This document shows positions 8,971 to 17,520 of a DNA stretch of 26,212 nt, piece after piece (within the stretch, counting starts at the first letter, position 1; each line of letters starts with the position of its first letter). A model generated the notes under the pieces. That model worked only from the letters and a program-made list of their open reading frames with translations. It ran no database searches and had not been told where the DNA came from. Both the position numbers and the translations under genes were made by a program. Origin of the DNA: Nemertoderma westbladi (lineage: Eukaryota; Xenacoelomorpha; Nemertodermatida; Nemertodermatidae); the NCBI GenBank assembly GCA_032718475.1, contig JAUCBJ010002585.1:1-26212 (forward strand), given 5' to 3'.

Positions 8971-9456
8971 TTTTATTCCAAAATTTTAACATTACGAAAT
9001 GATTGTACATATACTGTACATTATAAGTGATAGAAACTGCAGAAATTATATTAGAAGCTGTATAAATAATTGTAAAAATGACATAAATTATTTTATAAAT
9101 AAGTTAGCTTATATTTATAGTGGCGTTTGGAGCCATGTTATAATAATATAGCTAAGCCCTACTGGTTAAATAGCTATACCCCGCCTACCGGTAGGTAATG
9201 CAGTAGGCCTATCTGGCTGTCAGGCAAATTTCCACCTATTGTTTACGTGGTAAACCATAACGGCGTTAAGTTATGTCCCCTTAGTGGACATTACTTAACG
9301 TCGTCATGCGTCTTCACGTAAACAATAACACCAAATACAATACTAAATGTACAGGCCAATACAATGATGTAATGTCCTCTAAAGTTGTAAACTGCTAAAT
9401 AACAACTCGCTGTTAATTCTAACGGCGTTGAGTAATGTTACAATTTTGGAATAAAA
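8971..9456. mobile_element. MITE-like element, 486 bp
   Basis: Terminal inverted repeats of 24 bp (8971-8994 and 9433-9456) differ at one position. A 91-bp internal hairpin is at 9237-9327, and a CTAACGGCGTTGAGTAATG segment at 9418-9436 repeats part of the hairpin arm. No coding frame. No convincing target duplication was found at the flanks (ATGTAT lies near both ends but not flush). Confidence 0.6.
9237..9327. repeat. Internal hairpin of the MITE-like element
   Basis: Two 42-base arms (9237-9278, 9286-9327) around a 7-base loop match at about 34 of 42 positions, with 13 perfect outer pairs (TATTGTTTACGTG). Confidence 0.85.
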
Positions 9457-10936
9457 AAATGTATATAAAAAACAATATGTTGAATCGAGTTAATCAGAAT
9501 ATCACAATAATTAATTTCAAAGGATGGCCCTAAAAATTGGCCCAAAGTGGGTATATGCTACGGCTGTACCAGATCCCTCGTCCGACTGTAAATCTCCCTA
9601 TTTCTTCTCTTTGTACCGGTACCATCCATTGTTAGGTTGGGTGACTTGGTGCGCACATTAATACTACTGTTGTACCTATGGCTATGCCTCCCGTAATAGG
9701 ACTACTGCCGACGACTTGTGTAGTAATACAGTGAATCCCTCAATTTACATTTCGATTTTCACTGCGACCAACTTACCTGGGGAAGAAACACTATCTTCAG
9801 GGACCTGCAGAGACTTGGATACCTGGCCAGACCGAAGTCTATCATTGGTTAGGCGCGGTAGACCGTTGGAAGCAGACCTCCGACCGGCACCGGGGTTGGC
9901 TGTAGCTGGTCGTGGGTTCAGTTCCAGTCCGCATGACGAAGGGCGGAAATTAATGGCCATTGCGGAGGATACCTTCGCCATTGTTTATAAAGAAGATATG
10001 ATTACACAACTATTGATGGGTTTTATAAATAAAGAACTATGTGAGAGCATGAGTTGAATGATGATTTCCTCCGGCGTATGAAATAGGCTGACTATCTAGA
10101 CTGTAATGCTAGGCCTATAACAAATTAAAATACTACTGTATTAATATGTGGCCGTTATAATTCATCCAACAGTCTAAATTCACCTTCCAACTGCAGTGAC
10201 AGAACAGACTGTCTTCCCTTGGATGTTGTTTAGGCAACCGGAATTACTAGGTGATATTGCTATCAGATACCTCACAATTTCACGGCATTTATACTCGTTG
10301 CCAGGATACTGATTTCAGCCACAGAGTTATAGCCAATCGTAACACGGCTATGTCATTTACAAATTCCTGCCATTGGTCAATTTAAATTCTTCGCTAAGAT
10401 ATTCTGAAGGCCAAATGGAGAAATTATAGGTATGTGTTCTTAGAGGCTAAGTACTGCCGTCTGGTTAGTTACTGGTACTGCCGTTAGGTATTGCCGTCTG
10501 AACTGGTAGGTACACCGCACAGCAACACCACACGCACCTACAACTGCTACAGAATGCTCAAGTTATACTTCAGTATCTGCATAGTTTTAACTGATAGGAG
10601 CTATACTATAAAATATATATTAAGTAGAATAAAATGGCCTCCAGCGGATTAAAAAACATGCAATATTAACACACCCATATCTCAGCTATTTCCCAGCCAA
10701 ATTCAAATGTTATTAGATATTTGGTATCCATGCACGGCTAGCTTGCTTTTGGTACCACCAACAATAGATTTCTATAAGGTTGAAGATGAAGAATAACTGG
10801 CGAATCTGGTCTATCTATAATCGGCATGATTGCAGCCGCACATTGAGATGCTATGGTGGCTTGAGAAAAAATTTGTGCCACCACCATGCTATCTACAATT
10901 GGGTTGTTGTTATACAGCGTGCATTATGAATGCTAT
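9457..10936. other. Spacer, no supported gene
   Basis: Open frames at 9716-10057 (plus) and 9745-9981 (minus) overlap each other and show no family motifs. The GC-rich block 9820-9950 has a pol III B-box-like GGGTTCAGTTCC near 9914 without a matching A box, so it may be SINE debris. Short TACTGCCGTCTG-like repeats lie at about 10453-10500. Confidence 0.5.
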
Positions 10937-11126
10937 ACCGGCTTGTCGACAAAATTGCGCCGCCACAACTCCCTATTCCTCATGCCTTTCGCGAAATTAT
11001 CCCCATCTTCAAGGTTAGAGTCTTTTAAGAGTCTCTGTGTGACTTCCAAATCCTGGACAGCACATTCAATGTGGCCCATGCCTTCTTCCTCTTACATATT
11101 CGAAGGTCCTCCTCACCTGGCCTCCG
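10937..11126 (-). pseudogene. LINE 3'-end fragment, internally deleted
   Basis: On the minus strand this matches the reverse-transcriptase element at 22153-23645. 10937-11040 corresponds to about 23634-23530 (including the GTTGTGGCGGCGCAATTTTG block), then 11040-11126 jumps to about 23176-23090 (GGATTTGGAAGTCAC, CTTCGAATA). About 350 bp between these blocks is missing, and the join falls near 11040. It therefore encodes only scraps of the region downstream of the polymerase core. It is far more degraded than the 22-kb copy. Confidence 0.8.
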
Positions 11127-11414
11127 CGTAACGTGTGAAATTTAGAAAGAAAACGATTTCAACTATTTCAAACAGCTAAAGATTGAAAGCGAAAATATAT
11201 ATTCTGTCTCTAAGGGTCCACTAAGGGAGATGGAGGTGAAACAATCTGTTTCAAATCTGTTTGATGCAATCTCAATTTGTAAAACGAATGTGGTGGAGGT
11301 ATCGCGTCATAGATACGACACTATATTCCGGGGCATTCGGAATTACTTCGGCCAGCGGCCTCAGTAGTTATACGATTTACCGTATATCACCTTCTGGGAC
11401 AGGCGATAATCTCT
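11127..11414. other. Spacer between the LINE fragment and the 23-bp repeats
   Basis: No recognisable gene or RNA. Confidence 0.5.
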
Positions 11415-11622
11415 GCGTATTAGCGTGTGATATTGTGGTGTATTAGTGTGTGATATTGTGGTGTATTAGCGTGTGATATTGTGGTGTATTAGCGTGTGAT
11501 ATTGTGGTGTATTAGCGTGTGATATTGTGGTGTATTAGCGTGTGATATTGTGGTGTATTAGCGTGTGATATTGTGGTGTATTACTGTGTGATAATGTGTG
11601 GTGTATTAGAGTGTGATATTGT
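11415..11622. repeat. 23-bp tandem repeat, about 9 copies
   Basis: The unit is GTGTATTAGCGTGTGATATTGTG. Central copies are essentially identical; edge copies carry TAGTG, TACTG or TAGAG variants and one 2-base insertion. Confidence 0.95.
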
Positions 11623-12028
11623 TTATTAAATATAATTAGAATATATTTGGCATAAGTTAATAACATCATAAACATGAGCATTGTGTGTTACCCATTGGTA
11701 GTCACTGCATGATACTCAATAGGTCGTTAACTCTTTATAGGCAAGGCCAGGTAATTACTAACCAGGCGGAGAGCGTAAATAATTATGACACCGAAATATA
11801 TTATGAGACGACACTTCGTCGCCAGACCTGTTCGTCCCTTACTACTCCCATAGTTTATACAATGCCCATGTTAGTTATCCCCCAATTAGTCTCCGCCACC
11901 ATTGGATATTGGGCAAACATATGGAAGTTTGTTGTCAAATTTACATTTCGTACACTACCACTCATCGCTGCCGCGATCACCCTCCCCACCAACCACTTCC
12001 ATCTGCTTGAACTACTATACACATATGC
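11623..12028. other. Spacer downstream of the 23-bp repeats
   Basis: A frame open from 11685 runs into the G-tract and has no recognisable domain. Nothing else was seen. Confidence 0.5.
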
Positions 12029-12089
12029 GGGGGGTGGGGGTGGGGGTGGGGGTGGGGGTGGGGGTGGGGGGGGGGGGGGGGGGGGGGGG
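12029..12089 (+). repeat. G-rich tract: GGGGGT repeats then G24
   Basis: Six or so GGGGGT units lead into 24 uninterrupted G (12066-12089). This is a strong G-quadruplex-forming composition on the plus strand. It lies about 115 bp beyond the 3' end of the P450 coding region (C-rich on that gene's sense strand). Confidence 0.95.
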
Positions 12090-12204
12090 TTGAAGAGCTT
12101 TAAACAACAAATATATATGCAGTATGGAAAAAATGTAAATCGTAAATAGAAATGTATATCATATAATATAATCGTAAATATATATCATAACTTGATGAAA
12201 GGAC

Positions 12205-13701
12205 TCAATAGTCAATACCGTTCATTAAAGGTAATCTTGACCCCATTGGCCGCTTAAGAATAATTCCCATAGACAGATTTAACTGCTCTACTGTTTGTTT
12301 TGTCGACAATCGAAACTTGCGAACCACCTTAGCGACGACAATCTTTTCCTCTATCATGGCAAACTTCTGACCGATACAATTTCGAGGCCCGGCGGAAAAG
12401 GGAATGTAAGCGTACGGGTGCCGGCCTACAGAATTCTCTGGGAGAAACCTATCTGGATCAAATATTTCGGGATCGGGAAAATACAGGGGATCTCTGTGGA
12501 TGAAATACGGGTAGATAATGATCTCGCATCCCTTTGGAATGAAGGTCGAGTTTATGGTTAAATCTTCCTGCAAATCCCGACCGATTACTGGTACACTGGG
12601 CATCAGACGAAGAGTTTCCTTTATAAAACATTCCAAATATTTCATTTTTGACACATCGCTTTTATTTATATAGGGTCTGTCTCCTAATGTGTTGCTAATC
12701 TCTTCGTAAACTTTGTTTTGTAACTCCGGGTGTCTCGCCAGGTTGTACAAAGCGAAACTGGCAGCGGCCGCGGTCGTATCGTGGCCTTCAAACATAAATG
12801 TGTCGACTTCTTCCTGAATATCTTTCAAACTAAGACAGACATTGGCCCCCAGTAACATGTCTAGGAATGCTTTTCGTTTCGATACGTATTCGCTCTCAAT
12901 ATCACTGAGTCTGAGGATTCTTTCTTCAATTACTTTTCGGGTGAAGTCCCTACTTTCTTTAACCAATCGCTTGAATCGACGCCCGTGATTGGTCAATCCA
13001 TATATCCAATCGTTTACGGTGTAGATCGGGTTCTTTGTGCGATCCATAACCATCTCCGTAAGAGTGTGCATATTGCGAGCGTACGCGGAAGATTTTCTCT
13101 GAGCGTCCACGGTTACACCCATTGCTGTTTCGCATATAATATCGAGCATACAATTAGCAATTGGTTCAACAACGTCCATTGTGTCATCCAATTCTATTTT
13201 ACTTTCCAATTGAGACAATAAGATATCGGCCTGTTCATTAAACACCTCTATAAACTCATCGATGATGGTAAAATGGAATGAAGGTGTAATTAAACGTCGA
13301 CGTTGTTTCCATTTCTCGGCCTTGCTTAACAACAACCCGTCTCCTAACCAGGCACTTAACACCTTGTAAAATTTCGCTTTAGGTATGAACTTATTGCTGT
13401 GCATAATTTCACTAACACTTTCTGCATTAGGAAGATATATAAAGGGTTGCGGTCCAACGAATATCCGAACTATGTTTTTATACTGACAGTAAACGTCAAA
13501 CATATTTTGTACTTGAATGAGGAATTTTGAGTTATCAATTTCCATCTGAAGTGCGTTACCTATTATAGGGTACGCTGGTAAGCCCGGCAAATCGATTGTA
13601 TATTTATAGAGTCTGTAGAAGTGAGATATCAACTTGTATAATTTATACGATGCCAAGGTTATACACAGAGTAAATATAATAATAACAATATTGGTCAACA
13701 T
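12205..13701 (-). CDS. Cytochrome P450 family 4 (CYP4V/CYP4C-like) monooxygenase
   Basis: A 498-residue, single-exon, apparently intact haem-thiolate monooxygenase, near the usual length of microsomal family-4 P450s (about 500-525). The N-terminus has a membrane anchor (about residues 3-25), then a proline-rich hinge (LPGLPAYP, 38-45). The C-helix WKQRR is at 131-135. The I-helix EVDTFMFEGHDTT (298-310) has the Glu305 that in CYP4 enzymes can bond covalently to haem. ExxR is ETLR (362-365), and FDPDRF is at 414-419. The haem loop FSAGPRNCIG (435-444) has the cysteine ligand Cys442. Family-4 enzymes typically omega-hydroxylate fatty acids in the endoplasmic reticulum using electrons from P450 reductase; the substrate here is inferred, not shown. 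The ATG at 13701-13699 begins the anchor directly and has A at -3. A TATAATATAAAG stretch lies just upstream. No clear AATAAA was seen after the stop. Lack of introns is unusual for the family. Confidence 0.96.
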   Translation of the reverse strand: MLTNIVIIIFTLCITLASYKLYKLISHFYRLYKYTIDLPGLPAYPIIGNALQMEIDNSKFLIQVQNMFDVYCQYKNIVRIFVGPQPFIYLPNAESVSEIMHSNKFIPKAKFYKVLSAWLGDGLLLSKAEKWKQRRRLITPSFHFTIIDEFIEVFNEQADILLSQLESKIELDDTMDVVEPIANCMLDIICETAMGVTVDAQRKSSAYARNMHTLTEMVMDRTKNPIYTVNDWIYGLTNHGRRFKRLVKESRDFTRKVIEERILRLSDIESEYVSKRKAFLDMLLGANVCLSLKDIQEEVDTFMFEGHDTTAAAASFALYNLARHPELQNKVYEEISNTLGDRPYINKSDVSKMKYLECFIKETLRLMPSVPVIGRDLQEDLTINSTFIPKGCEIIIYPYFIHRDPLYFPDPEIFDPDRFLPENSVGRHPYAYIPFSAGPRNCIGQKFAMIEEKIVVAKVVRKFRLSTKQTVEQLNLSMGIILKRPMGSRLPLMNGIDY

Positions 13702-14437
13702 ATTTACTTTATATTATAGCTGTTTACTAATACATAGTCCTACAGCATCTATAGTACTGCATGTAATTACACAATAAATAATCTTGACGATATTCAGTTA
13801 CTTATTTTAAAATTACTAATAATGTATGTAGTCTGAAGGTCAATATGATGATAATATTAGATATATTAGAAATCGACCATGCATTAGAGGTCGCAGTTAG
13901 GGGTGAAGGGCAACGTAATTAATTATTAGTATTATTATCATTGAATTATATAAAATGATATTGATTTAAGGATCAATTGCACTGCTGAGTTAAAAGTTTA
14001 TTTATCACATAAAATTACAAATAAAAACTGATAACTCCATTCAATCCTCCGTCACGCTATGTAGAGGTCTACCACTGCTAACAGGTGGTCTAACAGTACC
14101 AGATCTACCACCACATCTACCTCAACTAGGTGCCTAAACTGAAGCTGGAATAATTGCAATTTCGTTTTGCGTTTTACTATTGCATATACAGGAGTAAGTA
14201 TAGGTTTGGTGTACAAATTCCGTACGTATTGTAAATGTAAATATGGTGTACCCAGTGTGCTCGGAGGCGCTAAATATAACTTCGTCTAAGCTTAATAACA
14301 GTTGAACAACTTAATATAAATTGATAAAACTTTCACAAGTTTTTAGACTTTATGAGACTTTATGATGTCACCCAATTCAATGGTCCGTCGCTAGGCTGCC
14401 ATATGTGGTAGCCCCTTCTGGTAGCCTCTTACTTCAG
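13702..14437. other. Upstream region of the P450 gene, otherwise empty
   Basis: AT-rich. The P450 promoter should lie in its left part (TATAATATAAAG at about 13708-13719, minus strand, close to the ATG). No gene recognised. Confidence 0.4.
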
Positions 14438-14755
14438 ATGACATACCATATCCCTCTATTGAACATACACCAGGATGTTACGCACGGTTCATGGCATAAG
14501 ATACAGGGCTTAATCAACTATCAGGGATTTGAAAATCTCGGTTATTTCATATTATTGCCGAAAACCCAGCACCGCCCTGATAGCACGATAGTTGGGTTTT
14601 GCTTCGCTACTATTATAGAACTGAAAAAACATGTACATGATGATGATGTTCTATGTCAGACCGCTGTCGAGTGGAAAGAATCTTGGTGGTCAGCTATTGA
14701 CATGAAACATCTGCTAACAGATGGCCTTGATAAATTGATATGGTTTGGAGATTAA
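14438..14755 (+). CDS. Possible terminal exon or short ORF, product unknown
   Basis: An open frame of 105 codons follows a splice-acceptor-like tract (CCTCTTACTTCAG, AG at 14436-14437) and ends in TAA at 14753-14755. The frame is also open upstream to an ATG at 14405 (116 codons). Its composition looks protein-like, with several tryptophans (EWKESWWSAID), a HDDD run and few rare biases, but the family is not recognised. No partner exon or polyadenylation signal was found. It could be a last exon, a decayed element ORF, or chance. Confidence 0.3.
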   Translation: MTYHIPLLNIHQDVTHGSWHKIQGLINYQGFENLGYFILLPKTQHRPDSTIVGFCFATIIELKKHVHDDDVLCQTAVEWKESWWSAIDMKHLLTDGLDKLIWFGD

Positions 14756-15070
14756 CATCCTGACCGCGAACTTTGGAGGTATTGAGCTACAAAGTCAGCC
14801 AAATAATCAATATGGTGTGGCCGATTTCATGTATGGATGTTAGTCTGGTTGTGTGTTAAACAACGGGCCATGTGAAGTATACAACCAGACATTCTGCTGT
14901 TATATTTCACTTTGCAGTTAAACCCATGTGAAAACTAAGGCAGTGGTTTTTTATGTCCTTTTATTTGACTTTTTTGTCCTGCTTTTTTTACGAATTGTGC
15001 ATAATGACTTTTGTTGTCCCTTGAATGACTTTTGTTGTCCTTTAATGACTTTTTATGTATGTATTTCTTC
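14756..15070. other. Spacer with short imperfect repeats
   Basis: Three loosely repeated TGACTTTTGTTGTCC-like units at 15005-15056; otherwise nothing seen. Confidence 0.5.
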
Positions 15071-15275
15071 AAACTGTCAGACTGCTGCTTTCTGGACTGT
15101 CAGACAGTTGATTTCAACATGCCTATTCCAAAACATTCAAAATTTGTTGATTTCTGGTCTGTCGGACAGTTGGTTTCACTATACCTGTGCCAAAACATTC
15201 AAAATTCCATGATTTATAGACTATGAGATAGATTTCCATATGCGCCTGTGGTAAAAGACTCTAAATTTAATAGTT
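15071..15275. repeat. Degenerate tandem repeat of about 66 bp, 3 copies
   Basis: Recurring CTGTC(A/G)GACAGTTG and CCAAAACATTCAAAATT blocks at about 66-bp spacing, decaying to the right. Confidence 0.65.
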
Positions 15276-15329
15276 TGTGGTTGTTGTCGATATTCGATTA
15301 CTACATGACGTAGCAAAACACTAATTTTA

Positions 15330-15965
15330 TAGCCAAAAACAATTACCAATTGATGGAAAGGGGCAGGTTAAGGTCGGATTTTCTAACCAAAACAATAAAC
15401 AGTCACTTTACCAAATGAAGGAAAGGAGCAGGTTACACAGATGGTCTTTTCTAACCAAAACAATAAACGATAACATTACCAATTGAGAGAAAGGAGCAGG
15501 TTACAGAGGCGGGATTTCCTAACCAAAACAATAAACGATCACTTAACTAATTGAGGGAAAGGAGCAGGTTACAGAGGCGGGATTTTCTAACCAAAACAAT
15601 AAACGATAATTGAACTAATTGAGGGAAAGGGGCAGGTTACAGAGACGACATTTTCTAACCAAAACAATAAACAGTCACTTTAGAAAATGAAGGAAAGCAG
15701 CAGGTTACAGAGATGGCCTTTCTAACCACAACAAAGAAGGGTCACTTTACCAAATCAGGGAAAGGAGCAGGTTACAGAGGCGGGATTTTCTTACCAAAAC
15801 AATAAACGGTCATTTAACTAAATGAAGGAAAGGAGTGGGTTACAGAGGCGGGATTTTCTAACCAAAACAATAAACAGTCACTTTACTAAATGAAGGAAAG
15901 GAGCAGGCTACAGAAGCGGGCCTTTCTAACCAAAACAATAAACGGTGACTTTACCAAATCACAAT
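15330..15965. repeat. 68-bp tandem repeat, about 9 copies
   Basis: The landmark CTAACCAAAACAATAAAC recurs at 68-bp steps (one at 67) from 15385 to 15928, with GGAAAGGAGCAGGTTACAGA between. Copies differ by scattered substitutions, so the array is older than the 40-bp array. Confidence 0.95.
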
Positions 15966-17226
15966 CCAGTTTGGCCTAACAATTATTTAAAATTTATTAG
16001 CACAACCGGTCAGCCGGTAGGCCTACCATTATCGTATTTAAATGGTACCTTTTAAATGTATTTAAATGGCAAATGGTACCGGTGCCGGTACCGGTACTAA
16101 AATACCTGCTTTATACCTACATCTGTACATACAATACAGTACAGCAATACTGCAAAATAGTGTTCTATATACTAATACCGGTACTGATAGCCTGAGAGAA
16201 CAACAGTAGAGAAACCGGTAGCATGGAACCTAACGGTAAATTTCTGGAGGACATAAAAAGTAAAAAAAAAGGACATCATGAGTGATTTAAACGGACAATA
16301 AAAATTATTGCGGAAAACTAACAGGTTTTCACCACTAAAAACATTACAGAAGGGCTGATTATAACCAATAAAGTTAATTAGTATCTGTACATGTTATAAG
16401 ATTGGAATAAGTGCTATAAAACTCTTGAAACTCTTGAACTCAATAAAATTGAAACAAATTCTTTATATTTAAAAAGTCAATAAAGTTCCACCTAAAAGTG
16501 AAAACATGGTAATCTTCACATAGACGAAATTAAAAAAAAAGTATCCATTTATAGGATTGATAAACGATAGATTATATGGTAGACCTAAATACTATACAGC
16601 AATGCATACAGTATTATCTATAGGGCTTCAATCACAAATGATTGCGACTTGAAATCAAAAACTGAAATCATCTGTAGCCAATGTATAAAAATTGTGTAGT
16701 CAATATCCAGTTTCTATCTAAATGTTGATACTCCATCTAGTTTACTGTAGGTGTATGTACAATAATACTGCATGAATATTTACTCAAGAAAATGTAGAGA
16801 TATTATGTAAATAGTAATTGGTCATAATACAAAGTAGTTGATGATGGCGATACATGTAGGCTAACAAGTGCAGGTCTAAACTATCACATAATTTAGTTTC
16901 CTTCCAACCAAATAATATTTTACTAAAGACAATAAGACAAAAAATACTTTCTTAAATTATATCACAATACAGTATAACAATTAAATAATGAAACAAACCA
17001 ATCTGTAATCTTAAGTCCTTCCTCTACAACGCCGTAACAAACAGATCCAACAACTCTAGCCTTACAATCCGCTTTCTCTCTAATTAATCGTATAATATTA
17101 GATGTGTGCTGCTAGCCATGGGTTGCGATCTAAGCGTTGCGGTTCATGGGTTGCGGTTCAAAGTTAGCCGCCCCAAAACTTAGGATTCCTGTCTAAATTC
17201 TGGTTCTCTTATGCTTCGATATCAGG
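15966..17226. other. AT-rich spacer with CCGGTA-rich patch
   Basis: 16005-16100 has several GGTACC/ACCGGT-rich short repeats and repeated TATTTAAATGG segments. The rest is AT-rich with no sustained frames. A short GGTTGCGGTTC repeat lies at about 17120-17160. Confidence 0.55.
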
Positions 17227-17502
17227 TTTGATAATGATGTAGCAGATATTGGTGCGTTCAGCATTGATAATTTTATGTTGCCAGGTGGGACAATGAGTGA
17301 CATGTTGATACTGGCACTGGCAGCAAAATGGGGATACCCCTTTAAGCGTTAGTATGACTGTCTTATCTGTTCAACGATTGGTGCATTCGCTTTGACGCCA
17401 CTACAATTGTCTGTCTATGGAAGATCTTGGACAGAAGAAGCAGCTGTTATTCCTTTTGTTAACATCGAACAAAAATATGAGCAGAAATGTTGTGATTCTT
17501 AA
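17227..17502 (+). pseudogene. Unrecognised open stretch interrupted by one TAG
   Basis: One frame is open from 17227 to a TAG at 17350-17352 (41 codons, including FSIDNFMLPGGTMSDML) and then for about 49 more codons to TAA at 17500-17502 (including YGRSWTEEAAVIPF). A TATCAG acceptor-like sequence precedes it. The run through a single stop suggests a decayed coding sequence or one exon plus read-on; the family is not recognised. Confidence 0.3.
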
Positions 17503-17520
17503 TCATTGGAATTGCGATTC

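Noticed and set aside
9716-10057. 113-codon plus-strand ORF and its minus-strand counterpart
   Set aside because: Both are open over the same GC-rich patch and neither shows family motifs; SINE-like debris is as likely.
11685-12149. 154-codon ORF running into poly-glycine
   Set aside because: Its length comes partly from the G-tract, and no domain or conserved motif is visible.
12985-13221. ORFs opposite or out of frame with the P450
   Set aside because: Shadows of the intact 498-residue P450 frame.
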